NCBI GenBank assembly: GCA_009746045.1
Contig: RPFO01000104.1
Span: 4,720,477 to 4,784,476, forward strand
DNA from: Mesostigma viride
Taxonomy: Eukaryota > Streptophyta > Mesostigmatophyceae > Mesostigmatales > Mesostigmataceae
Direction: 5' to 3'
Length of the DNA: 64,000 nt
The notes under the pieces are model-generated. The model searched no databases and was not told the origin of the DNA. It worked only from the letters and a program-made list of their open reading frames with translations. This document shows, one piece after another, positions 54,812 to 64,000 of this stretch. Every line of letters begins with the position of its first letter. Positions within the stretch are counted from its first letter, which is position 1. Position numbers and translations under genes: made by a program.

Positions 54812-55697
54812 CACGCCATCCTCAACTCCCTTCTCCAGCGCTCTGACGGCGAGATCTGGGCTCCATCCATCTCCGCCCCCATCCTCCGTTCCATCCTCAC
54901 GGAAGCCTTAATTCCAGCAGCACGTGACCCCCCTTGCTGCCGACGTAGCAGCAATGGGTGGCACGCTGGCTACTGAACTTCCTCACATTTCCACCACCGC
55001 CGCTCCACCTCCACTGCCATTTCCGCCTCCACTGCCGACATCCAAGCCCAGCTCCTCGACCTCGACCAACGCCTTCAAGCCACCGCCACCGCCCTTGAGT
55101 GCTTGCATGACACCGCCGGCCTCACCGCCCAGGCGGTGAAGGACATCGCCGCCCAGCCGGCACCTGCTGGCCCGGCCGGCGATGCTCCCTCCACCTGGGC
55201 ATCACACCACCTCCACCACCTCCACCATCGCGGCACAACTCAAGCAACAAGCCCTCGACCTTCGCGAGGAGGCCGACATCACCAAGCGCAGCCACAATGT
55301 CATCGTCAAGCACTATGACCAGCCGGCAGGTGAGACCTCCACGAGCCTTCTTGAGGCATTTAAGCGCGCCATTCTTGCCCCCATGCAACTCATTGGTGAG
55401 CTGCAGATGTCGGCTGTTCGCCTCCCCCGCGCGCGGGGTAAGGCTGGCCCGGCACCTGTGCTCCTCACCATTCAGTACGTGGCGGACAAGCTGGCGTTCC
55501 CTAAATGCCGCAAGAAGCTCTCGGAGACTCGCTTCACGCTGGACGACGACTTGACCCTGGCCCAGCAACAGCGGCGACGCGAGCTATGGCCGACCTACCT
55601 TCAGCTCCGGCAGAGCGCAAGGGGGAAGCCGGTATACTGGAGGGGGGCGGTCATCCACGTTGACCACAAGCCCTGGCAGGCCCCTCCTGCCACCTAG
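54812..55697 (+). pseudogene. LINE ORF1 remnant, 3' part
   Basis: Starts in frame with the segment ending at 51160, then changes frame at a C6 run (54927-54932) and again near 55010 and 55200. Recognisable blocks are HAILNSLLQRSDGEIWAPSI, a coiled-coil-like DIQAQLLDLDQRLQATATAL, and a C-terminal domain HNVIVKHYDQPAGETSTSLL, then PVLLTIQYVADKLAFPKCRK and DDDLTLAQQQRRRELWPTYL. This resembles the ORF1 at 59322-60491 and L1-type ORF1p in layout. The stop TAG is at 55695-55697. No ORF2 follows. Confidence 0.65.
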
Positions 55698-57789
55698 TCT
55701 AGGGAATATATACCAGTAGTGTAGATTAGTCAGGCTTAGCCTAGCATGTGGCCCACGCGCATGTGCATGCACCCATAATGGCCCCCATGGATGATGCCAT
55801 CAGCATTTAGCCAAGCCATGCCTATAATGGAACCCCCATGGATTTTGAATTAAGAATTTAGCCATGCTATGCCTAGGCAGAGAGATGCTCTCTGTTGAGA
55901 AGCCATGCCCTAGCTCTTGTATATAGCCATGATGATCTTCCCCCACATGACATGCTCCCCGGCCCTTAGCTGGGCATAGCGTGATAGATCATGAGGGCGC
56001 AGGTGCCCTGGTGCACCTAGAGCACGGGTAGCTTACATTCCCACCCTTGCAGGAAGTAGCCCAGAATGTATTAACGCGTCCCCTGTAGAAACTCAGTCCT
56101 AAAAATAGGACTGAGTATACCATCTTTGAGATCATGTGGCGGTAAGGGTAGGGGGGTACCCCATATGTTTGATATGCATCATAGCACTCAATATCATGCT
56201 AATGCTTGGGCATGTGCTTAAAAAATCATATGTTGACCAAATCATGTAAAATTATACATGACTCTCAACCCTTACTCGCGATTTTGGAATTTTCTGTGGA
56301 AGCACGAGTGTGTAAAATCCAATAAAATCCATATTCACTATTAAAAATCATAGGCATGTAGATATTAGAGTTCTTGAACTGTGGCAAAAAACTGGACTCT
56401 ATTCGGCCACTGGCACTGCCTGAAACATGCAAAACACTGCCAGTCCTATAAATAGGACTGGGCCTTGGTAACAAAATGCTAGCATGGGAGTGCGGTCGTA
56501 CCACACACCACCGTGGCCACCAACCATGCCAATCAACTCATTTCCCTTCCAGCATAATAGGACAACATGCTTGCATCATCATATTGCAGTTATATTATAC
56601 CTTATAATGTGTGAGAGCCTATGCAAGCACGTAGGGAATGGGTTTGGATACCTACCCACGAAAGGTTTTTTTGTGTGTGTTAACCACCAATGTATTGGGC
56701 AGGTTAAGCATATTTCAAGTGTCTCTAACAAGAATGGACATGGATAAAACTGTTTTGCCTTGCCATGGCATGGCCAACATACTTGCTGGCACATGATGAC
56801 AGTGGTTTACCACCAAGATCTTTCACTCACCCATATAAGCTTGAAAGCACCCTTGACGAGGCCCATGGCCACACAATTATGCAGTATGAACGTAGCAAAA
56901 GAACAACTAACATCTATGAAGGTGTTTAAACCCATACAGCGCCTAAAAACCTGCACAACTACACCAGGGCAAGGCAAATGCCTGGCAACATCATCTAAAA
57001 AGGGGGTTTTGGAGAGGGGCAGGCAACGGTCAAGAAAGAGCATCAAGACTCGAAACTGGCAACACCTCGCAAGCTTAAACTCATGTAAGAACATCAAGAA
57101 ATGATGAGACAACGATATTCCGGCTTTACCTTGCATGGCTGGCGTTACCTTGGCCCAGGCGGTGCCCGCAAAAGTGGCACTTTGAGGCACACACACCATG
57201 ACGTGACAGAGTGGTCGAAATCATCAAATCTATACTGCCACTAAGTCAATTCTATGACAATTCATGATAAAAGGTAGAAAGATACCTATAAATCCTTCGA
57301 ATTTCGCCGGAAAGCAGTTGTAGTAATCAATTCCGTCGGCCTGCCTGATCGCAGCTTTTTCCAGCAAGAACGGTGCCGACACCTAGTAAATCGCATCCCC
57401 GCGAGCTGAAAATTGACTTGTATCATCTCTAGGACATATAAAATCTATTTCCTGAGTTTGGCCAGCTATATCGTCGGAAAACGTAAACTGCATGCATGGG
57501 CGCAAGCCGCCATGGCTAGGTCGTGCATTTCCGGAACTCACGTTTCACGTGGAAAAGTACCCTTACCACCTGTTCTTTGACCGTACATTTAGCCGCTCAT
57601 ACCAAATCCAAAAAAATCGCAAAAATATGTCCAAGAAAGATCTTTTCACGTAGTATTTGAATAAATTTTGAGGGAAATTTTTTGACAAACCTTCCGAGCG
57701 GGGCAAATTTTCTACGAAACCCCAAATCTCAGTCCTAAGGGACTGAGTTGAACTCAGTCCTAAAAATAGGTGTGGCTACAGACGACGTG
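55698..57789. other. Palindrome-containing region without genes
   Basis: A/T-richer DNA with ATGGCCCCCATGGATG-type short repeats near 55780-55860 and three palindromic CAGTCC/GGACTG elements. Open stretches (for example 56760-57200 on either strand) show no family resemblance. Confidence 0.45.
56091..56116. repeat. Palindrome ACTCAGTCCTA-AAAA-TAGGACTGAGT
   Basis: Perfect 11-bp arms around AAAA. Related palindromes lie at 56441-56460 (CAGTCCTA-TAAA-TAGGACTG) and 57728-57747 (CTCAGTCC-TAAG-GGACTGAG), and a half-copy at 57751-57770. Confidence 0.9.
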
Positions 57790-57878
57790 TTAAAAGCCAT
57801 ATGCCCCTTCTCAGGGATGTGTGCTACATGTACTCCCAACGGAGTTATGTTCCTAATTAATTAATTAATTAATTAAGC
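57790..57878 (+). mobile_element. LINE-type 3' tail with hairpin and TTAA repeats
   Basis: CTACATGTACTCCCAACGGA, then GTTATGTTCC and (TTAA)n. The ACTCC-CAAC-GGAGT hairpin is the same as in the insertion at 5938-6124. The 5' limit is uncertain. Confidence 0.5.
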
Positions 57879-57879
57879 A

Positions 57880-58375
57880 GCCGCGCCTGCAGCTATAGTA
57901 AGGCACCTAGCTCGCACCAACCAGGTAGACACCTCACGTCGGTGGCCCCCCCGCGGGACTGCGCCCAGCTCAGCCTGGCCGGCACCTCCTGACGTGGCCC
58001 GGGCCCCGTGATGCTCGACGCCGCAAGGCCCGCACCTTCAAAGAACAGCTAGTCGAGGACATGGGGGGCCTAGGCCTCTCCGTGATTTGGAAGAAGATGA
58101 TGGACAACAAGGCCAAGTGGGCCCAGGTCATAGAGGACAACGACTGAGCCCCCCCCCGTGGGGAAGCGCCCGCGTGTGCAAACATACGGGAAGCACGCCA
58201 GACAGGTCCCCTAGGGTAGAGTTGATGTTGATAGATGTTTGTAGATAGCTGTTGTAGATAGATTGTAGATAGATTAGATCGGTAGGACTGTTTGCACCCA
58301 TCCATCCATCCATCGGGGTTACTGCTCCGTGTCTCCCCAACGGGAGCACGAGTCTAATTAATTAATAAAATTTTA
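57880..58375 (+). pseudogene. 5'-truncated LINE: ORF2 end and 3' UTR
   Basis: Codes HLARTNQVDT, then after a frame change LLTWPGPRDARRRKARTFKE and LGLSVIWKKMMDNKAKWAQV, ending IEDND and TGA at 58143-58145. This is colinear with HLARTSQVDT, ILTWPGPKDIPKRVGKP and LWTAMQDKTRWKKIVKA at the window end, and shows what the missing C-terminus of that LINE should look like. A 225-bp 3' UTR follows, ending in the hairpin CTCCCCAACGGGAG and a TAAT-repeat tail. It starts immediately after the TTAA tail of another copy. Confidence 0.8.
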
Positions 58376-58421
58376 ATCCATTCCATCCCATGTTCCCCTC
58401 CCCGCACTGAGGACTTATGCT

Positions 58422-58491
58422 CACGTGACTGCGTCACGTGTCTATTAACCCCTCAACCGTCTTTGACTCGTGACTAAAATGAGTCACGAGT
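58422..58491. repeat. Two adjacent perfect hairpins
   Basis: CACGTGAC-TGC-GTCACGTG (58422-58440) and ACTCGTGACT-AAAATG-AGTCACGAGT (58466-58491). A degenerate relative of the second is at 58812-58836. Confidence 0.9.
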
Positions 58492-58621
58492 TGCACAGTA
58501 TGCCACAGGTGCCCCCATTCAGCCTAATTATTTTTTCTAGACCATACTAGGAACCAAGCATAACCATATTAGGGCCCACCTGGGGGTATAGTGGGTGGTC
58601 CCAGTGCTAGCCCCCCTGCTC

Positions 58622-58630
58622 TATAAATAG
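58622..58630 (+). promoter_or_regulatory. Candidate TATA box TATAAATAG
   Basis: A consensus-like TATA box in a GC-rich setting, about 700 bp upstream of the LINE ORF1 and followed at once by a CCCCCC-CTCA-GGGGGG hairpin. Transcription from it is conjecture. Confidence 0.3.
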
Positions 58631-59321
58631 CCCCCCCTCAGGGGGGTACGGTGAGTGTGCGCGGTGACACCCTTATAATGGATGATAGACCCCTTTCCTC
58701 AATGAGTTGACCCTGGGGTTGGTTTTGTAGATAGATTTTTTAGTTAGGATGGGATACAAACACTAAAAATTGTAACTCCCCCAGGGACCCATCAGCTGGT
58801 GCTAAAAATAACTGGTGACTATTTTGAGTCGCGAGTTTTGGGGGGGCTAAAATAGGCATCCTAGTGCAGTTTTGAACATGGAAACGATAGGTATGCATGG
58901 AGTATGGGCAAACATGCATGCTAACACTTATTCCAACCTGTGTGCCACCAATACCTGCCATAACCACTGCAGGTCCCTGCCGGATATGATTGGAGACGAC
59001 TACGCGCGGGCCGCGAGTACGGGGTTCACAACCTTATCATGCATGATGGAGGCGCGAAAATTATGCCGAGCTATGGCTGCCGAGATTGCTCATAACTTTC
59101 GACTCAGGCCATGAAATTTAGTCGGGTTTGTTGCATTCGACTCGTCTTTTGACGACGAACATGCTGGTATAATTTCCGGCAGCTATCGTCCCCGATTTCG
59201 TACGTTCTCGACCTCGGCCTGCCCAGCAGATATCGCTATTTTCGAATCGATATGGCGGCATCCTCTTCGTGAATAGCACGCCTGCGCCCCCCGCCCAGCA
59301 TTCGACATCTTCCCCGTAGCT

Positions 59322-60491
59322 ATGGAGACCGCTACGACACCTGCCGCCCCAGAAAACCGCTCGCTGGAAGACATTCTTGCCGCAGCCAGCCCCCTCGCCG
59401 GCACCGCTCCCGCCGCTCCCAAGAAGCCGCGTACCACGGAAATCACTTCCATGGCCACCGAGGCTACCCCTCCGCCTGAAACGTCACCGCCCTCACCGTC
59501 TGATTTAACCAAATATACAAGCCTCGGTCGCATGCAACCGGCCGACATTGCGGCAATTTTCGCCATGCCGGTCGACAACGTGAGGAAAATCCTCAAACTC
59601 CGACACGACGCCGACGACAACATCCGCAACCCCGAGACCGGCGCAGTTGAGGATGACCCCTCCTCGGAGTGGCTGCACTGGGAAGACGATCAGCTACGCA
59701 CCTCCTGCCTCTTTACATGCTGCCCTGAACTCTGCGAACCGTCGGCGCCCATCGCGGCCGCATCCGACACCTCGGCCGATGCCGACACCCCTGCCGGCGC
59801 AGCCGACTCCACCGAGCTGCAGGCGCTCACCTCTGAGCTCAAGTCTGTGCAAGGTGCGCTCAAGTCTTTGGCTGCTAACTCTGCTGTCACCCAAGCCACA
59901 TTGCTGGAATTAAAGGCGGCCATGGCCACCTCCCCCCCCAAGCGGGTCACGTTCGCGGATGCGGCGGGGAAGAACCTGGATGCCATAGTCGCCCAGGCGG
60001 CTAAGTCAGCTGCCACCGCAGTCGCGTCACAGAATGTGGCTCAGCTCCGCCAACGCAATATCATTCTCAAGAATGTGGAGGGCAAGCATGACACCGCACA
60101 AGCACTTACCGAGGCCTTGCGGGGCCCCATGTTCTTGGGGTTGCTGCAGCTGCGCGATCACGTGACCATTGAAAGGGCAAACCGCCTGCCAGGCCCAGGT
60201 GGCCTGGTCCTGGTCACCATGGCCACTGTGAACGACCAGAAACGGGTCATGGGCGCCCGTCGCCTGCTCAAGGGCAGCCTCATCAGCATGGACGAGGACT
60301 ACACCCCTGTACAGCTGGCGGCAAGGAGCAAGGTCTGGAATCACGCGAAGGTCGTGGCCATCCGGGATGGGTACGTAAAGGGAGGGAAGCGTGTGCAGAT
60401 GCGTTTGAAGACGGATGGTCGCTGGGTTGCCTCCTTTGACGGTGTTGAGATTAACACCACGGTGCAGAGTCTCGTAGGAGTCTCGTGGTGA
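59322..60491 (+). CDS. LINE ORF1 protein (RNA-binding chaperone type)
   Basis: 389 residues. The N-terminal third is Ala/Pro-rich with a basic KKPR patch. A segment near 80-110 (MQPADIAAIFAMPVDNVRKI) may form a small helical domain. A coiled-coil-like stretch (about 165-200, LQALTSELKSVQGALKSLAA) precedes a C-terminal half with QRNIILKNVEGKHDTAQALT, then GLVLVTMATVNDQKRVMGAR and SISMDEDYTPVQLAARSKVW-like sequence. The coiled coil followed by an RRM/CTD-like region is the plan of L1-type ORF1p, which binds element RNA. The stop TGA at 60489 lies 105 bases before ORF2. The start is the first Met of the open frame. Confidence 0.7.
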   Translation: METATTPAAPENRSLEDILAAASPLAGTAPAAPKKPRTTEITSMATEATPPPETSPPSPSDLTKYTSLGRMQPADIAAIFAMPVDNVRKILKLRHDADDNIRNPETGAVEDDPSSEWLHWEDDQLRTSCLFTCCPELCEPSAPIAAASDTSADADTPAGAADSTELQALTSELKSVQGALKSLAANSAVTQATLLELKAAMATSPPKRVTFADAAGKNLDAIVAQAAKSAATAVASQNVAQLRQRNIILKNVEGKHDTAQALTEALRGPMFLGLLQLRDHVTIERANRLPGPGGLVLVTMATVNDQKRVMGARRLLKGSLISMDEDYTPVQLAARSKVWNHAKVVAIRDGYVKGGKRVQMRLKTDGRWVASFDGVEINTTVQSLVGVSW

Positions 60492-60596
60492 GAAGCGTGC
60501 TGCCCCTGGTGGTGACCAGTAGGTAGACAACCTTCCTCGTCGGCTCGCGGCTAACAGGCTTCGGAGACAGCCTCTAAACAGTCCCGTTCCACTACC

Positions 60597-63500
60597 ATGC
60601 ATCGACCTAACAGTCGACTGAGACACATGGTGGTGCCGGTATCTCGGGCTAGAACGACAGCTCTCAGCAGCAAGATTAGCAACACCCAACGCATGCTAGA
60701 TTTCCTACGCCTCTGCGTTGCGCAAGCATCCCCGAATACCCAGAGCAGGCGGCAGGCTCGCATCCTACGCCTGCAGGACAAAATAAATGCGATGAAAAGC
60801 ACTATTTCCACCGCTTCCCTTCCCCCCTCCGTTTCACCCCCACCTCCACCCCCCGCCGCATCCACCCCCATCATCCATCGTCGTCCTCCCCTGGTGGGCC
60901 AGCAGGCATCCTTGGCCCTTGCCACTTTTAACACCCGCACATTGCTAGATGACGACCATAGCTACCGGGTAGAGGAGCTAGTCGCATTCTGCATTGAGCA
61001 TCGTGTATCTATATTGGGCGTCCAGGAACACCGCCGCACGGTGCCACTTGGCATGGTGAGCACTGCTCGCTTGGCGGGTGGCTGGCGGTTTTACTTCGCT
61101 GGCAGCGGTACGTCTGGCCAAGGTGGTGTTGGTCTTTTGTGTTCGCCGCTAGCAGTTGCTAGCCTCAGCACGCTTAAGTTTCTAACCCCACGCCTTATGG
61201 TAGCACATTTCACCTCTGTCGAGGGGCGGTCTAAACACCACCTCACGGTGGGGGTGGGCTATGCACCCCACAGTGGTCTACTGATTCGGCCCGTGAGGAG
61301 TTCTTCGAATCCTTGCATGACCTTGAGAGGGTCACCCCGGCCCGCCACTTTTTGGTTATGCTGCTCGACGCCAATGCCACGCTCCCCGTGGGCACTGCTG
61401 GCAGCCGCTTTGCGCCTGCTGACACTACTGCTAACGACAACACTCCCCTGTTTTCTGCCTTTTTGCGGGATAGCGGGATGGTTGCTGTCAACTGCCACTT
61501 CCAACGTCCCTCACAGGACTTGGTCACTTTTCGTGGTCCTAACGGCCGTCAGGCCTGTTTGGACTACGTGGTGGTACGGCAGTCCAGGTGCACCTCGGTC
61601 CTGGACACCCGAGTGTTTGACACGCCGACGGTGTGCTCTGACCACCGGTTGGTGCGCGCGACCCTTCGGCTCCGGTTCCACGTCCCCGCGCGCCGCGCCC
61701 CAGTGGTCCGCCCTGACTGGTCTGCTCTACGTCCGGTCAAGGGAGATCCTGAGGACTGGACGGACGCCGAGCACGAGCGGAACTGGTGCCGACGGAAGTA
61801 CCTGTCGGCCCTGGACGCCCGGGCGGACGTCGACGAGCTGGACAATGGTGCCCCCAACGCAGCCATTTTTGCGGGCTTTGCGGCCCGTGCCCCGTTGCTG
61901 GCGGCCCGGCACCTGCCGGTCATGCCCCGCCGCCGCCCCGGCCCGCTCTACCGCCAGGACCCCAAGGTCTTGGCCGCCCGGCACCGCCTCAAGCGTAACC
62001 GGGACCCGCTGCAGAAACCACTGCTCCAGGCCGCCCTTGTGGAGGCCTACGAGCACGCTCAGGACGCGGAGGCGGCCCAGTGCATCGCGGATGCCAAGGC
62101 CTGCCAGGCTCGCAACCAGGGCAAGGACATGTGGTACCACCTCGACCGGCTCGGCGGACGGCGGCAGCGCACCCCGGTGGAGCACACGGGGGACGGCACG
62201 GCGCCGGTAAGCCTTGACCGCTGGTTGGCCCACAATGTTTCCTTGACCGGTGGGGCTCGCGCCCCCCCCCGCCGCTTCACCCCGAGACGGCCGCCCGCCT
62301 CGGGGTCGCCGGACCCCCGCCGCCGCCAGCGCCCCCCTCCTCGGCCGCGGACTACCAAGTCCCCGCCTTGCAGGAGGGCTGCCTTGCCACTGACGACGTC
62401 GTCCCCCCTTCACTTTGAAGGAATTGGACGGCGCCCTTGCTCGCCTGCGGTACGATGCGGCGGTCGGTGCCGACCACCTTTCTGCTGAGCTGCTGAAGAC
62501 CCCTGATCTGGCGGTTAGGGATCTTCTGCTGGCGTTCTGCAACCGTGTCCTGCTCTCTGACGAGCCTCCGCCTGCTGAGTGGCAGACGGCCATCCGCGTC
62601 ATGCTGTACAAGAAGGGCTCTGCTGCTGACCCCGGTAACTACCGGGGTGTCTGCCTCCAGAGCGCCGCGCTGAAGGTCTTCATGCGCATGATGCTGCACA
62701 GGCTCCGCGCCGCGCTGGACCCACACCTGGGTGAGTCTCAGATGGGTTTCCGTCGTGGTCGTAACACTGTCATGGCTGTGTTTGTCGCGCGCCGGTTGAT
62801 GGAGGAGGTGCGTCGACTTCCCCCTGACAGTTTGCCGCTGGTCTTCATTTTTGTTGACTATATCAAGGCCTTTGACACGGTTCTCTGGGAGGCTCTTTGG
62901 GCCATCCTAGCTCTGGATCGGGTACCACCTGCGTTTATTGCTGCCATTCGCCGTCTGTATGAGGGTTCACAGGCAGTAGTGCGGACTGCGGAGGGCACCA
63001 CTCCACCATTCCCCCTTCACCACGGGGTGTGGCAAGGTTGTGTCCTGTCCCCATACCTGTTCATTATTGTCGTGGATCACGTCATGCGCCGGGCACGTGC
63101 GCGCTTTACTGCTCTTAAGGGGTTCGAGCCAGGCTTGGACATCCTTAACGTGAAAGAGCACGGCGGGGTTAGACCTGGTTACCGCCTTGCCGACCTGATT
63201 TATGCGGATGATACCACCCTCATCGAGCGCCCCGAGCACATTCAGACCTGGCTGGACTGCCTGGGCCTGGAGGCGCGGGCGGTGGGGCTGGAGATTAGTG
63301 TCAAAACTGAGGCGATGGTGATAGGAGCATCCAGTAAACCACCGCTGCCGCGCCTGCTCGACGGGACGGAGGTCCCGTTCCGCGACCGCTTCAAGCTGTT
63401 GGGGAGCTGGCTTCCTGACACCGCCGACGATGTGGACACCCGCATCGGCCTTGCCTGGGCCAAGCTCCGTTCGCTCACACCCTACTGGCGCTCGAAGGGC

Positions 63501-64000
63501 CTGAACGGGCACCGCAAGCGCATGCTCTTCAAGGTCCTCGTCCTCACGGTGCTCACGTATGGCGCCGAGGCGTGGACCCTCCCCCCAAACTGGCAGCTCG
63601 GCTCGACGGCACAGTTTACAGGATGCTCCGGCAGGTCCTTAATGTAGGTTTTTCCGAGCGTCCGTCATCAGAGTCTCTGTATCATGGCATGCCTCGTGTT
63701 TCGGACGAGATTAGACAGCGTAGGATAGCATTTGTAGGACACCTTGCACGCACCAGCCAGGTCGACACCACCCTTGGTCTGGCCGGCCCCCAGCGGCTTG
63801 GACAGCCAGGGCGGCACATTCTGACCTGGCCTGGCCCCAAGGACATTCCCAAAAGGGTAGGGAAACCTGTCACCAACTACGTTCAGATGCTGCTGGACGA
63901 CCTCGTGGTCCCAGCCCAGTTTGAGCACCGCATCCACTCTCTCTCCCGTCTTTGGACTGCCATGCAGGACAAGACGCGGTGGAAGAAGATTGTCAAGGCA
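60597..64000 (+). pseudogene. LINE ORF2: endonuclease-reverse transcriptase, frameshifted
   Basis: Segment 1 (60597 to about 61275) opens the APE-like endonuclease: LALATFNTRTL and GVQEHRR with the catalytic Glu. After a one-base slip, segment 2 (about 61275-62265) gives MLLDANA and CSDHRLV, the Asp and His motifs. Frame changes at a C9 run (62262-62270) and a C6 run (62403-62408) lead to the RT: YKKGSAADPGNYRGVCL, FIFVDYIKAFDTV, HHGVWQGCVLSPY and the catalytic LIYADDTTL (63190-63215). Another change near 63590 leads to RMLRQVLNVGFSERPSSESL and GHLARTSQVDTTLGLAGPQR, running off the end. All catalytic motifs survive, so the slips are recent, sequence errors, or tolerated; as written it is non-functional. 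Confidence 0.85.

Larger units (their letters stand above)
58376..59321. other. Region upstream of the LINE ORF1
   Basis: Holds palindromes at 58422-58440 (CACGTGAC/GTCACGTG) and 58466-58491, a TATAAATAG box at 58622 followed by a CCCCCC/GGGGGG hairpin, and the likely 5' UTR of the LINE. The LINE 5' boundary could not be fixed. Confidence 0.45.
59200..64000 (+). mobile_element. LINE (APE-type non-LTR retrotransposon), 3' end off window
   Basis: Two-ORF layout: ORF1 (59322-60491), then ORF2 with an APE-like endonuclease and a reverse transcriptase from 60597 to beyond the window. ORF1 is intact; ORF2 has at least four frame changes, two at cytosine runs. Related fragments elsewhere in the window (31430-31640, 57880-58375, 5938-6124) show that this or a close family has been active here. 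The 5' limit is approximate. Confidence 0.85.

Overview
This is nuclear DNA from a eukaryotic microalga, most likely a green (chlorophyte or prasinophyte) lineage. Evidence for this is a 15-exon gene with GT-AG introns rich in GTGAGT/GTGCGT donors, plant-type leucine-rich repeats of the SGxLP class, a pherophorin-like proline/serine spacer, hAT DNA transposons, APE-type LINEs and very abundant minisatellites. There is no prokaryotic signal (operons, Shine-Dalgarno sites, CRISPR). The species assignment is inference only.

Layout. 1-29389: one giant plus-strand gene of about 28 kb. Its 15 visible exons join with compatible phases at every junction into about 2,280 residues: LRR ectodomain, proline-rich spacer, bacterial-Ig-like/adhesin region, Gly/Ala-rich segment, then about seven hydrophobic segments and a cytoplasmic tail. 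Introns are packed with tandem arrays (14, 31, 40, 77, 91 and 107 bp units) and with decayed copies of the neighbouring splice junctions. One intron holds a 77-bp satellite split by a tandem dimer of an unidentified mobile element. 29390-32023: intergenic DNA with retroelement debris. 32024-38275: a minus-strand, intronless 2,083-residue gene for a GBP/VLIG-like large GTPase with a long Cys/His-rich C-terminal region. 38869-47134: two 4,120-bp hAT transposons, apparently identical, in opposite orientation, with overlapping 8-bp target duplications. 48151-50845: CCCA repeats and a 2.5-kb hexamer (CCCTCA/TGAGGG) array. 50846-55697: a decayed LINE ORF1 split by a separate 3,643-bp hAT element whose 8-bp duplication and TIRs can be placed to the base. 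55698-59300: palindrome-rich DNA and 5'-truncated LINE tails. 59322-64000: a LINE with intact ORF1 and a frameshifted ORF2 that runs off the window.

Working together. The two host genes look unrelated, one a cell-surface receptor-like protein and the other a cytosolic GTPase. Everything else is transposon, satellite or intron expansion. The most distinctive signal is that many splice junctions of the large gene have several degenerate copies of themselves inside the adjoining intron, which suggests introns that grew by local duplication across exon edges. Splice sites, families and membrane segments were read by eye; no search or prediction program was run.
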